Of a stretch of DNA of 64,000 nt, positions 1 to 9,113 are shown piece after piece. A program made the translations under genes and the position numbers. Within the stretch, counting starts at the first letter, position 1, and the number at the start of each line of letters is the position of its first letter. Under the pieces are notes generated by a model that saw only the letters and a list, made by a program, of their open reading frames with translations, ran no database searches and was not told the origin of the DNA. This DNA is from an uncultured Rhodospirillaceae bacterium. GTDB lineage: Bacteria; Pseudomonadota; Alphaproteobacteria; Rhodospirillales; Rhodospirillaceae. The DNA lies in assembly GCA_943787205.1 (NCBI GenBank), contig CALSLN010000003.1:1-64000 (forward strand), in the 5' to 3' direction.

Positions 1-384
1 GGAATTGCCACTGCCAGACAATGCAATCGCGACGTCTCCGGGTTGCGCCAGCACGGCCAGTTGGTAGGAGAATATGCTTTCATATCCCTCATCGTTTGCG
101 AGGCACGTCGTGACAGAGCCATTTGCTGGGAGTGCTGTTATTCTCAATCCACTGCCGAATGTTTTTGAAATGCCGTAAATGAGATCATTGGCGAGATGCA
201 TGGCGTTGCCGGCAGACCCACCGTTGCCAAATATGAAAACTTGCCGACGGTCTTGCCAGCAGGCCACAAGCGTATTTGCTAGCCTTTCAACGGTCTCGAT
301 TGGTAATCGGCCAGTCGCCTCTGACAGTCGCTCGAAATAGCTGGCCGCGAATGCCGGGAAGTCAGAGTTTTCTGTTTTATTCAT
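1..384 (-). CDS. gmhA: D-sedoheptulose 7-phosphate isomerase-like SIS protein (3' end outside window)
   Basis: About 128 N-terminal residues are visible and the gene runs off the left edge. The sequence has the SIS-domain sugar-phosphate signature NGGSAGNA at about residues 54-61, followed by HLANDL, as in GmhA. The family isomerises sedoheptulose 7-phosphate to D-glycero-D-manno-heptose 7-phosphate, the first committed step of NDP-heptose synthesis in the cytoplasm. The ATG at 384 overlaps the TGA of the upstream epimerase gene (TGATG), which implies translational coupling in one minus-strand operon with the nucleotidyltransferase and the heptose kinase. Another SIS sugar isomerase is possible, but the neighbours make GmhA the best reading. 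Confidence 0.85.
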   Translation of the reverse strand, partial: MNKTENSDFPAFAASYFERLSEATGRLPIETVERLANTLVACWQDRRQVFIFGNGGSAGNAMHLANDLIYGISKTFGSGLRITALPANGSVTTCLANDEGYESIFSYQLAVLAQPGDVAIALSGSGNS

Positions 385-1319
385 CAGATCACGTTCTCAC
401 TCATCCATTTGAGGCAATAAAAACGATCTTCATTTTTCAACGCGCCTGACCGGTAGGCTTCGGCGACTTCAGAGATTGCATCGCCAACCGATTTTTTGGG
501 CTTGAATCCAGCAGCCAAAATCTTGTCTGAGTTTATCCGATAGGACCGTGGGTCATCCGACGGCTCAATATTTATAGTGGCAGGAATATGCTTAGCGATC
601 GTTTCAGCAATGGTCTTAATTGAGAGGTTTTCAAATCCCGCGTTGTAAATGCCGACGACATCTGGTCGATCGAGCAGGAATATATAAAGGTCGGTAATGT
701 CGTCAATGTGGATGTTAGGCCTTGTCTGATCGCCGCCAAGAACAGTAATGGCGCCCTTCGTCAGAGCTTGCATAGCAAGCATGTTGACGGCCACGTCAAG
801 CCGCATGCGGGGCGATAGCCCACACACTGTTGCTGGTCGCACGATCTGAACTTTCATTTGATCTGAGTAACTCATCAAAACACGCTCAGCGACCATCTTG
901 GTCTTATTGTATTCTGATAGCGGCACCAGGTCTAAGTCTTCGGTCACATGCTCTTCGTCTTTGAGGCCATAGACACTTCCTGACGAGGCATAAATGAATC
1001 GCTTTACGCCCTGCCGAACAGCTTTGTCGGCCAGGCGCATGGTTGCTAAGCACGAGACTTCCCAGGTTAATTTTGGGTCGAGATCGCCACAGGGGTCATT
1101 GGCCACTGAGGAGAGGTGAATAATGGCGTCGTACCCATTTAGGTCGAGGCCTTCTGTCTCGCGAACGTCAAATTCCCGGACCTCAAGGTTAGGGTGATCC
1201 TGCAAGTCGTTCCCGAACCACATAATGTCGAGTGCGGTGACGTGGTGTCCCGCATTGAGGAGTTTTGGTACTAAAACGTTGCCTTTGTATCCACAGGCTC
1301 CGGTAACAATAAGTTTCAT
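384..1319 (-). CDS. NAD-dependent sugar epimerase/dehydratase (extended SDR)
   Basis: This is a Rossmann-fold extended SDR of about 311 residues. It has the N-terminal nucleotide motif TGACGYKG, the active-site SSGSVYG segment and the catalytic YNKTK (YxxxK). Family members act on nucleotide-linked sugars; the exact substrate cannot be read from the sequence. The start is set at the ATG at 1319 (MKLIVTG), not an upstream ATG four codons earlier, because 1316-1319 forms an ATGA overlap with the stop of the preceding nucleotidyltransferase. The operon context with heptose genes suggests it modifies or epimerises an NDP-heptose or a related sugar for a surface polysaccharide. Confidence 0.85.
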   Translation of the reverse strand: MKLIVTGACGYKGNVLVPKLLNAGHHVTALDIMWFGNDLQDHPNLEVREFDVRETEGLDLNGYDAIIHLSSVANDPCGDLDPKLTWEVSCLATMRLADKAVRQGVKRFIYASSGSVYGLKDEEHVTEDLDLVPLSEYNKTKMVAERVLMSYSDQMKVQIVRPATVCGLSPRMRLDVAVNMLAMQALTKGAITVLGGDQTRPNIHIDDITDLYIFLLDRPDVVGIYNAGFENLSIKTIAETIAKHIPATINIEPSDDPRSYRINSDKILAAGFKPKKSVGDAISEVAEAYRSGALKNEDRFYCLKWMSENVI

Positions 1320-2038
1320 GGTGTGTTCCAACTAAAGTCTGCCTCGGCTTTGGCGACGGCCTCTACAGTTCCAATATCTCTGTGAAATTTCCCGTTAAAA
1401 AACGTATACCATTTAGCTATGAGTGATGGCACCACGTCACTACAGAAATCTGCAGCCTCAGGGTGCGCGCATAGCCAATCAAGTACATCAGATTCCAGCA
1501 GAAAAACAGCGCCATTCGCTAGATTTCCGGGGGGATTTGAGACTTTTTCGAAGACCTCACTGACAACTCCGGCATCATCCACTTTCACGATTCCGCAAGA
1601 TTGAGGTCGATCTGTCTCGAAAGTCATCATGGTGCCATAGCAACTCTTGGGCCGTGCCTCGTGGGCGGCAAAATATGCTTTTGGATCAAAGACCGAGAGA
1701 TTATCTGCATGGGCGAAGAAAAACGTACCGGTGTCCCGGAAATACTCATGATTCGCCCTTAGGGTACCCGCCGTCCCTAAAAGTTGATCTTCGTGGACCA
1801 AGTCAATTTGGTCACGCCACCGGCTGTCCGCACAATATTCGCGTACTTGCTCCGGTAGGTAGTGGGTGTTGATCAAAACCCGTCCCACGCCTGCATTGAG
1901 AAGCATGTCCAACCAATATTCCAATACTGGCTTGCCTTTAATGGGAATGAGGCACTTGGGAGTTGTGTCGGTAAGGGGGCGTAAGCGTGTTCCGAGTCCA
2001 CCTGAAAGTAGCAAGGCTCTGCGCGGCGCCGTCGTCAT
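1316..2038 (-). CDS. Sugar-1-phosphate nucleotidyltransferase (HddC/mannose-1-P guanylyltransferase-like)
   Basis: The 240-residue protein has the nucleotidyltransferase signature SGGLGTRLRPLT near the N terminus, PKCLIPI with the substrate-side Lys, and a metal-binding Asp in AHADN. It belongs to the NTP_transferase family, which makes NDP-sugars from sugar 1-phosphates. With a GmhA-like isomerase downstream and a heptose kinase upstream, a D-glycero-D-manno-heptose 1-phosphate guanylyl- or adenylyltransferase role is likely by inference. Its ATG at 2038 overlaps the TGA of the kinase gene (ATGA), and its stop overlaps the epimerase start in the same way. Confidence 0.82.
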   Translation of the reverse strand: MTTAPRRALLLSGGLGTRLRPLTDTTPKCLIPIKGKPVLEYWLDMLLNAGVGRVLINTHYLPEQVREYCADSRWRDQIDLVHEDQLLGTAGTLRANHEYFRDTGTFFFAHADNLSVFDPKAYFAAHEARPKSCYGTMMTFETDRPQSCGIVKVDDAGVVSEVFEKVSNPPGNLANGAVFLLESDVLDWLCAHPEAADFCSDVVPSLIAKWYTFFNGKFHRDIGTVEAVAKAEADFSWNTP

Positions 2039-3472
2039 AGTGCTAGAGAGTCGGTTAGTTCGTTTTTGGTGATGGGGATGTTACCTAACCGTCCCGTCTG
2101 AATGCCTGCCGCGATAGACCCAATGAACGCGGCCTCCCATGTGGAGGCGCCGGCTGCGAGAGCAAGTGAGGCGCCAGTGAGCATGGAATCTCCTGCGCCA
2201 GAAACATCTTTTGGCAGGGGATTGAATGCAGGGAGGCGGTCCGTGCCTAGCTCATCTGGTGATGAATTGGACGAAACGATTAAAACGCCTGCAGCGCCCA
2301 ATTTGACAAAAACGTTTGCGCTTTCTGTGGCCGAAAGCAAGTCTTGTCCGACCTTCGCCAATCCACCGTTTTGATCCCTAAGGGCTAATCGTGCTTCAAG
2401 CTCCGTTGGGGTGAGTAGCTGTGTGCTTCGATATCGAGAAATGTCCCCAACTTGTGATGAAGACTGACTGTCTGCCACGATCATCGTATTTCGCACTTTT
2501 GCAACCGCGGTCATTTTGTCGATTAAGGGCTGAGGTAATAGCCCGTAATTAAAATCAGAGAATATAAGAAGGTCAACGCCGTCACACAAACTTTCGAAGT
2601 GGGATAAGATTTCACCCTGATGCTCAAGCGATATTTCGTGCTGACGTAGGTGGCTTACGCGAAGCATTGTCCGGTCTTGTGCCCGAAACCTCTGCTTCAG
2701 TGTCGTCGGCCTGCTGCCATCGGTTATGAGGAAGGCGTCGACGTTGTATTCAGGAAGCCATTTAGAAACACGTTCACCCATCGAATCATTACCGATTGCC
2801 GATAAGAAATGAACTTTTGCACCGAGGCTTGCCGCATGAGCTGCAACAATTCCAGCGCCACCGATGAATCGCTCTTCTGATTGCGGCGAGATAACAATGG
2901 ATGGCTCTTCTTGAGACATACCGAGTGGTTCGCAATTGATGTATTCGTCGACGATCAGGTCACCAACAACTGCCACGGTAAGCTCAGAGAAAGACTGAAT
3001 ACGATCAGTTAACTGGGTCTTAGTTATTCCGTGACGGTTCAAAAAATCATGAGGTATGTTGAGCTGAGTAGGTTTAGACGCGGCGTTGTCATGGGCCAAA
3101 AGCTCTGTGGCAGAGTAGGTTGACTCGCCAGATGCGAATATAAGGTGACCGCCGTACTCTTTGACGATGGACTCTTCGATATTTGAGAGCGTCTCAAACT
3201 CCTTGCCTTTAATCACAACGTCAGGCTTCAGCTCGCGTAGGCAGGTTTCTACACCGTCGTGAAGAACGACGACTCTATCGACAATGCCTAGCTCTCTTAA
3301 AGATTCCGCGCGCTCTTCTGGGGGAGGGATATCTTTTGACGGTTGAAATCGCTGTCACGCCAACGACAAGTGAGTTGCCGCTTTCCGCTGCAAACTTCAG
3401 TACCCTCACATGTCCTGGGTGAAGTGCAAAAAAGTTACCGGATACAAAAACGACTGTCTCAGTTTTCGTCAT
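2035..3472 (-). pseudogene. Bifunctional heptose adenylyltransferase/PfkB kinase, one frame break
   Basis: Two reading frames together encode one HldE-like enzyme with its domains in reversed order. The N-terminal part (3472 to about 3342) has a cytidylyltransferase-type domain with GNF and the HPGH nucleotide-binding motif. It continues in a second frame with SKDIPPPEERAESL and VIKGKEFE. A PfkB carbohydrate kinase domain follows, ending in the DVSGAGDS anion-hole/catalytic motif. The break is near 3341: dropping one G of the GG at 3341-3342 restores a continuous frame. E. coli HldE has the kinase first and the nucleotidyltransferase second; here the order is inverted. The start could also be the ATG at 3511, which has GAGG just upstream. 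Overlaps of 4 nt tie it to the next genes. Confidence 0.78.
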
Positions 3473-3673
3473 TCTCAATCTACTGTCGTTTAAAAAGGAC
3501 AGGATAGACATGTCCTCTAAAGAAAATTTTCATAGCCATAAGGTTGGGTAAGCAAAGCCTCAGCCTACAATCAAGACAGATTTGCCATGGATAGGGGGTG
3601 AATACAATGCGGCCTTGCCAGCACTCCAGCAATTCGGGCGGATAATCGCCAAAGGTTTGCTAAATGGTAAGGT

Positions 3674-5345
3674 TTAACTGGCTGGTTCGACGAGTTGAAT
3701 AGTCTGCCGTGCCGCAATGTCGGCCAAAACCTGAGTGATGCCGCTGGGCCAGATAACCTCGATTCGGTCTACCGTTTCTTGCTGTCCAAGGCCAAACATG
3801 AGAATTGGGGTCATTTGTTGAATTGTACCCGTGCGCACTGGTGTGTTCTCGTATCTGCGACACTTCGCCAGAAGTGATTTTTACTTTTGCCCCGTATCCG
3901 TTGCCATTGCTAGCAGATCCGCGCAGCCCAACCTTGATCCATGCGTTGTCATTGCCATCGTTGATGAACAGGTGGTTTTGTTGCGGAATGTTGACGCGTT
4001 CACCGTCGCTGTAATAGGTGCGATTGGTTACAAAGAGATCCGGAAAGCCGTCTTCATTGATGTCGGCTGCGCCGACGCCGCTGCCAATGCCAAATCCTTC
4101 CGCACCAGATTTTTCTGTTACGTCAGAAAAGGTATGGTCGCCGTTGTTACGATAAAGTTTATTGCCCGCTGGTTCCCACGCAATATAGAACTGGACGAAA
4201 GATGGCATCTGTCCGATCACGTCATTTATGAGAACATTCGATAGGCCGCCGTTGTTGACGTAGATATCCAGCAAGCCATCGTTATCAAAGTCGGCCATCG
4301 TGCACCCGCGCGCTCCACCTGGATCGCCCGTGCCTGAGGTTAGGGTGATATCATTAAATTTGACGTCTCCGGTATTAGAGAGTTCACTTAAAATGAGTCG
4401 GTTGGCTTGATCTGCATTCGGTAAATAGAAATCAAAATCGCCATCGTTATCTATGTCACCAACACAGGCACCGTTGGCGTTGCCAGGGTTGAGAAAGGCG
4501 AAGCCGTTTGGTCCGCGCCGGCTTGTTGTAATATCGGTAAACGTTCCGTCCTTGTCATTTAGGAGAAGAACATTCGTATCACCTTCGTTGGTGATGAGAA
4601 GATCGACCCAACCGTCATTGTTTACGTCGGTCCAGTTCGGTGCGCCTTGTGAGTTTGCCTCGAGAACCTTGCCCTGAATACCGACGCCAGAGTCACTGGT
4701 GACATCCGTAAAAGTTCCATCTCCATTATTTCGAAAGAGGGCGTTCTCCACGTCGTAATCGGCACACTTCCAGAACAGGTCTAGGTCGCCGTCATTGTCA
4801 TAGTCGCCCCAAGCTAAACCCGCCCCGGTGTCGCCTACGCCGCCAATCCTTGCATCCTCTTCGTTGCCCGCGCGCATAAAGCCAGCTGATCTGGTAATGT
4901 TTATGAAATCTGCCGAGCCGGTTTCCGCTAGCATGTTCTTGTATATGGATGTGGGCACATGATTCCGGCGATCTTGCCCTGGTGGCATGTTTGAAACTGC
5001 TAAGTCTTGATCGCCGTCGTTATCAAAATCGCCCCATGATGCGCCACGGCTGAAACTGCCTTCGTTTTCAATACCTCTAATGGCAGCGACATTCTTAAAC
5101 GTTCCGGTTCCGTCGTTTTCCCAGAGGCGGTTGTTTATGCCTTGAGCCAACGCTTCCGCAGGAATATAGATATCTAGATCACCATCGTTGTCATAGTCGG
5201 CAAAGGCTGGTCCAGTGCTATTCACGGCCATATCAGTCACGCCAGCAGCATCACTCATATCTTTGAACGTTATCTGAGGCGGTTCAGCAAGCGCTGTGGT
5301 GGCTACGAGAAGGCTTGGCAGTAGAGTGAGTGACCAGCGTGACAT
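3674..5345 (-). pseudogene. Secreted FG-GAP/VCBS repeat protein with ASPIC/UnbV C terminus, one frame break
   Basis: From the ATG at 5345 the protein begins with a signal peptide (MSRWSLTLLPSLLVATTALA). It then carries about eight Ca-binding FG-GAP/VCBS repeats marked by DYDNDGDLD, DFDNDGDQD, DIDNDGDFD and similar Asp-rich loops, which predicts an exported beta-propeller. The C terminus is an ASPIC/UnbV domain. In the current frame it degenerates after HGYNSTNDPNS. Removing one base at about 3797 restores FGLGQ, VDRIEV and WPSG, and a stop at 3674-3676. An in-frame upstream ATG at 5420 exists but would bury the signal peptide. It sits beside the sugar cluster; a direct role there is unknown. 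Confidence 0.8.
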
Positions 5346-5441
5346 AGGATTCTTTCTATAGAATGTTTGAAGACACCATTGTGTGCGACGAAGCGACGTT
5401 TCCCAACGCTCTGATCTCACCTAACCACTATGAGAACAGCG

Positions 5442-5764
5442 TTAGAGCAAGCCCATAAAATCGAGGGCATTGAGGGCGGTGCCCACAAAGTTGTCCTTGT
5501 GGTGGCGGGTGAACTCTTTGATTTTTTCGTCATTAACCACTCGAATCTCATCGTATTCATCTGTGCGCCTCTTGCTAAAACACGCGCAGATATCACTCAC
5601 GGCCATTTGAGTGGTTGCGTGAACGATTACGTCAACGGCACGGGTTCGTTGATCTTCGATGGCGGTTAGAATTTTACCGATTTCCACTGAATCAACCGGG
5701 ATACCTAATTCTTCATTCATTTCACTTTGAAAATGAGTGCCATGGTCTAAGGCTGTGTCACTGG
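5442..5764 (-). pseudogene. 3' remnant of an unrecognised gene cut off by the insertion sequence
   Basis: An open frame runs from the end of the insertion sequence to a stop at 5442 and encodes about 107 residues of host sequence (for example GIPVDSVEIGK, IVHATTQMAVSD, FTRHHKDNFVG). The apparent N terminus ([11 protein letters not shown]) is only read-through of the IS end, so the true 5' part is missing. I do not recognise the family. No continuation of this minus-strand gene is visible on the other side of the IS, where a plus-strand aminotransferase starts 65 bp away. This suggests a deletion or rearrangement next to the IS. Confidence 0.5.
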
Positions 5765-5775
5765 TGACCTGCCCC

Positions 5776-6669
5776 CTATGAGTGGTCCAGTTGATCTGAG
5801 AGAGCCCGGACGTTTTCAAGGTATTGCGGTTTGACGGTTTGAGGCAAGACCGTCTGTGGCGCGGGTGGTCTGTAGCCCAGAGAACTATGCGGTCTGAAGG
5901 TGTTGTAGTGGTGCCGCCAACTCTCGATCAGAACCTTGGCTTCCTTCAGAGTGAAGAAGATCTCGCTGTTCAGGCACTCATCCCTGAGCTTGCCGTTGAA
6001 GCTCTCGTTGTAGCCATTTTCCCAGGGTGAACCTGGCTCAATGTAGAGGGTCTTTACACCCATACGTTCAAGCCACTCCCTGACAGCAATGGCCGTAAAC
6101 TCAGAACCGTTGTCAGAGCGGATATGGTCCGGTGGCCCTCTCTCAGCAAACAACTCGGATAGACAATGCAGCACATCATCTGATCTGAGCCGCCGCTCCA
6201 CCTGGATCGCCAGGCTCTCCCGCGTGTACTCGTCTATGACTGTCAGCATCTTGATTGCTCTCCCATCGTGGGTGCGGTCCTGAACAAAGTCATAGGACCA
6301 GACATGGTTCGGCCAACATGCTCTGAGACGGATACACGAACCGTCGTTCAGCCATAGCCGGCCTCTCTTTGGTTGTTTGCTGGGAACTCTCAGCCCCTCA
6401 CGCCGCCAGATGCGCCACACACGCTTCAGGTTCACATGCCAGCCTTCAGCACGAAGCAATGCGCCGATACGGCGATAGCCATAGCGGCCATACTCAGAGG
6501 CCAGGCGGATGATCGCCTGTGTTAGGGCATCTTCGTCATCCAGGACTATGGGCTGACGCCTCTGCGTGGAGCGATGTTGGCCAAGAACCCGGCAGGCACG
6601 CCGTTCTGAGACCCCGCAAGCCCCTTGAACATGTTCAACGGCAATACGGCGGCGTGCGGGGCTTAGTAG
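5776..6669 (-). CDS. IS3-family transposase OrfB (DDE integrase core), copy 1
   Basis: The catalytic subunit has a rve integrase core. WSYDFV with DRTHDG gives the first Asp, IRSDNGSEF the second, and [16 protein letters not shown] the Glu. The first in-frame ATG is at 6459, but the frame is open and family-like upstream ([15 protein letters not shown]) to about 6669, in the -1 frame relative to orfA. An OrfAB fusion by -1 ribosomal frameshifting, usual for IS3, is therefore likely; the exact slip site was not identified. Confidence 0.9.
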   Translation of the reverse strand, partial: LLSPARRRIAVEHVQGACGVSERRACRVLGQHRSTQRRQPIVLDDEDALTQAIIRLASEYGRYGYRRIGALLRAEGWHVNLKRVWRIWRREGLRVPSKQPKRGRLWLNDGSCIRLRACWPNHVWSYDFVQDRTHDGRAIKMLTVIDEYTRESLAIQVERRLRSDDVLHCLSELFAERGPPDHIRSDNGSEFTAIAVREWLERMGVKTLYIEPGSPWENGYNESFNGKLRDECLNSEIFFTLKEAKVLIESWRHHYNTFRPHSSLGYRPPAPQTVLPQTVKPQYLENVRALSDQLDHS

Positions 6670-6941
6670 TTTCCCGAGAGCGCCTCGTTTAGGATCATCT
6701 TATCCAGAGTGAGATCAGAGACGGCCTTGCGAAGCCGAGCATTCTCCTTCTCCAGGTCCTTCAGGCGTTTAGCCTGATCAGACTTCAGACCGCCATACTC
6801 CTTGCGCCAGCGGTAATAGCTCTGTTCCGATATACCAAGGGACTTGCAGATCAATCCGATCTTCTCGCCCTGGGAAAGCCGCACCTCGGCCTCCCGGACC
6901 ATACCTAGTATCTGTTCTGCTGTGTAACGTTTCCGGCTCAT
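6663..6941 (-). CDS. IS3-family transposase OrfA (helix-turn-helix), copy 1
   Basis: The 92-residue protein starts [19 protein letters not shown], has a helix-turn-helix ([13 protein letters not shown]) and then a leucine-zipper-like coiled coil ([18 protein letters not shown]). This matches IS3 OrfA proteins, which bind the terminal repeats. A ribosome binding site AGGAGG lies just upstream of the ATG. The stop overlaps the start of the orfB frame. Confidence 0.93.
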   Translation of the reverse strand: MSRKRYTAEQILGMVREAEVRLSQGEKIGLICKSLGISEQSYYRWRKEYGGLKSDQAKRLKDLEKENARLRKAVSDLTLDKMILNEALSGNY

Positions 6942-7080
6942 CGTCGTCCTCCTATCAAGGCTTAGATTAACCGGACTCTCTCAATTTGCATGGATCACTT
7001 TTTGGGAGGCAGGCCAAATAAGGATTGGCTCGGCGTGCCCGATATTCAAGCCCTGCATTCCCGCTAGAAGTTAGATACCC

Positions 7081-8265
7081 ATGCCAAAGACCCGCGTACC
7101 GCCCTTACCGTATGGTCGTCAATCCATTGACGAAGATGACGTGGCTGCCGTGGAGAGTGTTCTTCGCGACGATTGGATTACCCAGGGCCCACGAATAGAA
7201 GCATTTGAGGCTGCTATAGCTGAATATTCCGGCGTGGGGCATGGGTATCGCTGTCTCATCTGGGACGGCAGCTCTCCATAGCGCGTGTATTGCAGCTGAT
7301 CTGGGAGAGGGCGATGAGGCGATTGTTCCGACTTTAACGTTTAGCGCAACAGCTGCAGCAGTAAGATTGACCGGAGCCGAGGTCCAATTAGCGGATATTG
7401 ATCCTGAGACACTGGGTCTATCTGAAGCTACGGCTCAACCGCATGTATCGTCGAAAACGAAAGCGTTGTTGGCGGTCGATTTTTCCGGCCAGCCCTGTGA
7501 TTGGGATGGGTTGTCCCAGCTTTGCTTGGATAAGGAGATCGTATCGATTGCTGATGCGGCTCATGCGCTTGGTGCTAGCTATAGCGGCCGAAACGTCGGC
7601 TCATTAGCAGATATGACCTGTTTTTCGTTTCACCCTGTAAAAGCGATTACGACGGCGGAAGGTGGAATGGCCGTGACGGCATCCGAACAACTTGCCCATC
7701 GGTTAAGAAAATTGAGGGGGCATGGAATTGTTCGAGATGGAGCGGAATTTCTAAATTCTGACGAATCGGAAGTTGGTCCTTGGTATTACGAGATTCATGA
7801 CATTGGCCTGAACTATCGAATTTCTGATGTTCATTGTGCGTTAGGCCTTAGTCAGTTCCAGAAACTCGATGGCTTTATTTCAAGGCGTGAAGAATTGGCA
7901 GCTCATTACTCTGAAGCCTTTTTGGGTTCCGATTTGCTCAAGACACCAGTGGTTAAGGCTGATCGCAAAAGCGCGTGGCATCTGTATACGGTTAAATTGA
8001 ATCTCGATGCATTGGCATGGTCTCGCGGACGGATTTTTGAGGTGTTGAAGAGAACGAGGCTTGGGTGTTCAAGTGCATTATATACCTCTGCACTTACAGC
8101 CTTATTATCGGGATCGTTATGGGTATAAGCGTGGTGATTTTCCAAACGCTGAAGCTTACTATGATTCAGCGCTCTCAATTCCGCTTTTTTCCGAGCATGT
8201 CGAATGAGGATGCCGACGATGTTATTTCAATCGTTTCAGATGCACTGACTTTGGCAAAGCGGTAG
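7081..8265 (+). pseudogene. pseC: PseC-like UDP-sugar C4 aminotransferase (DegT/DnrJ/EryC1), three frame breaks
   Basis: Three frames together give a complete PLP-dependent sugar aminotransferase of about 394 residues. Landmarks are TQGPRIEAFE, VSSGTAALHSA, DAAHALGA, SFHPVKAITTAEGG with the PLP-binding Lys, and a C-terminal stretch with HYIPLHLQPYYR. TQGP and HPVKxITTxEGG are characteristic of PseC, which makes UDP-4-amino-4,6-dideoxy-AltNAc in pseudaminic acid synthesis. Breaks lie at GGG 7243-7245, GGG 8063-8065 and T6 8185-8190. Removing one base at each restores the frame, so sequence error is likely. No other pse genes are visible. Confidence 0.82.
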
Positions 8266-8338
8266 CCAATAAAGGCTCTCTCTCGAAAACGCTGTTTTTC
8301 CTAGTTTTTAGCCAAAATAAGGTGATTAAGGTAAAGAA

Positions 8339-8368
8339 AAAGCCTGCCGTGAGAACACGGCAGGCTTT
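8339..8368. terminator. Strong bidirectional rho-independent terminator
   Basis: A perfect 13-bp stem (AAAGCCTGCCGTG with its complement) encloses a 4-nt AGAA loop. A-rich sequence lies on one side and T-rich sequence on the other. It lies between the convergent aminotransferase (plus) and histone H1-like gene (minus) and can serve both. Confidence 0.88.
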
Positions 8369-8401
8369 CTTTGTATCTGTTGTGTTAGCTGATTACAGCT
8401 A

Positions 8402-8815
8402 TTAGCGCTTCCGAGCAGCCGGACGACGCTTAGCAGCAGCTTTACGCTTAGGAGCTGCTTTCTTCTTAGCGGCTTTACGCTTAGGAGCTTTTTTCTTGGC
8501 TGCTTTTTTCTTAGCGGCTTTGCGCTTAGCGGCTTTACGCTTAGGAGCGGCCTTCTTCTTGGCTGCTTTTTTCTTAGCGGCTTTGCGCTTAGGAGCGGCC
8601 TTCTTCTTGGCTGCTTTTTTCTTAGCGGCTTTACGCTTAGGAGCGGCCTTCTTCTTGGCTGCTTTTTTCTTAGCGGCTTTGCGCTTAGGAGCGGCCTTCT
8701 TCTTGGCGGCTACTTTTTTCTTAGCGGCTTTCCGCTTAGGCGCTACTTTTTTCTTTACAGCTTTACGCTTAGGAGCTGCTTTCTTCTTCGCTTTGGTCTT
8801 CTTCTTAACTGCCAT
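8402..8815 (-). CDS. Histone H1-like Lys/Ala/Pro-rich DNA-binding protein
   Basis: The 137-residue protein is almost entirely Lys, Ala, Arg and Pro, built from repeats of AAPKRKAAKKKAAKKK (16 residues, 48 nt). It begins MAVKKKTKAKKKAAPKRK and ends RRPAARKR. Such proteins resemble the C-terminal tail of eukaryotic histone H1 and bacterial HctB/AlgP-type proteins. They bind DNA non-specifically and can compact the nucleoid. The repetitive DNA suggests that repeat number varies between strains. It is a single gene with its own terminator (8339-8368). The complementary strand is also open but encodes only a hydrophobic antisense frame. Confidence 0.85.
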   Translation of the reverse strand: MAVKKKTKAKKKAAPKRKAVKKKVAPKRKAAKKKVAAKKKAAPKRKAAKKKAAKKKAAPKRKAAKKKAAKKKAAPKRKAAKKKAAKKKAAPKRKAAKRKAAKKKAAKKKAPKRKAAKKKAAPKRKAAAKRRPAARKR

Positions 8816-9042
8816 AGTGTTTAGATCCCCTGCAGTGGTTTACAACAATAAGATGCCGAAAGGACAAGTACTTTAACATATTGGCGCGGTTTTCGCACGC
8901 GTCAATGTAGAATTGTACTCATAACCAACTAACTATGCTCAAGAGAGGATTAATAAATCGTCTCTGTTTTTTGTTAACGGTGTCTTTTGAGTCACACTTT
9001 CCAAACGTATGAAGTGCATGTTTGGTTCGCGTAAAACTAAAA
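8816..9042. promoter_or_regulatory. Intergenic region upstream of the H1-like gene
   Basis: About 230 bp lie between the H1-like start and the hairpin at 9043. The stretch is AT-rich and has no credible frame. It must contain the promoter of the minus-strand H1-like gene, but I could not place -35 and -10 boxes with confidence. Confidence 0.4.
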
Positions 9043-9070
9043 AAATGCGCTGAACAGTGTCAGCGCATTT
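9043..9070. terminator. Hairpin terminator downstream of the broken methyltransferase gene
   Basis: A perfect 11-bp stem (AAATGCGCTGA with its complement) surrounds a 6-nt loop, with flanking A and T runs. It lies 43 bp beyond the stop at 9114 and fits a terminator for the minus-strand gene. Confidence 0.75.
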
Positions 9071-9113
9071 GATTAAAGACTGATAATAAAACCAATCAGA
9101 CGACGTAATAGAA

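Larger units (their letters stand above)
5765..7016 (-). mobile_element. IS3-family insertion sequence, copy 1 (IS407-group-like), 1,252 bp
   Basis: The element begins TGGCCTGCCTCC and ends, read inward, TGACCTGCCCCC. These are imperfect terminal inverted repeats of about 25 bp with the TG...CA ends typical of IS3 elements. It carries orfA and orfB. A copy with identical predicted proteins lies at 60979-62230 on the other strand. The host bases next to the ends (CTGG before 5765, AATA after 7016) do not form a direct repeat, so this copy lacks a target-site duplication. The group assignment rests on the end sequence and the OrfA/OrfB type and is tentative. Confidence 0.9.

Noticed and set aside
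7081-8265. PseC read as a true degraded gene
   Set aside because: Three breaks all disappear by removing one base in GGG, GGG and T6 runs with no other damage; sequence error is more likely.
8496-8876. Plus-strand hydrophobic frame (LAAFFLAALRLGA repeats) opposite the H1-like gene
   Set aside because: It is the complement of Lys/Ala codons; the minus-strand protein has the family pattern, start site and terminator.
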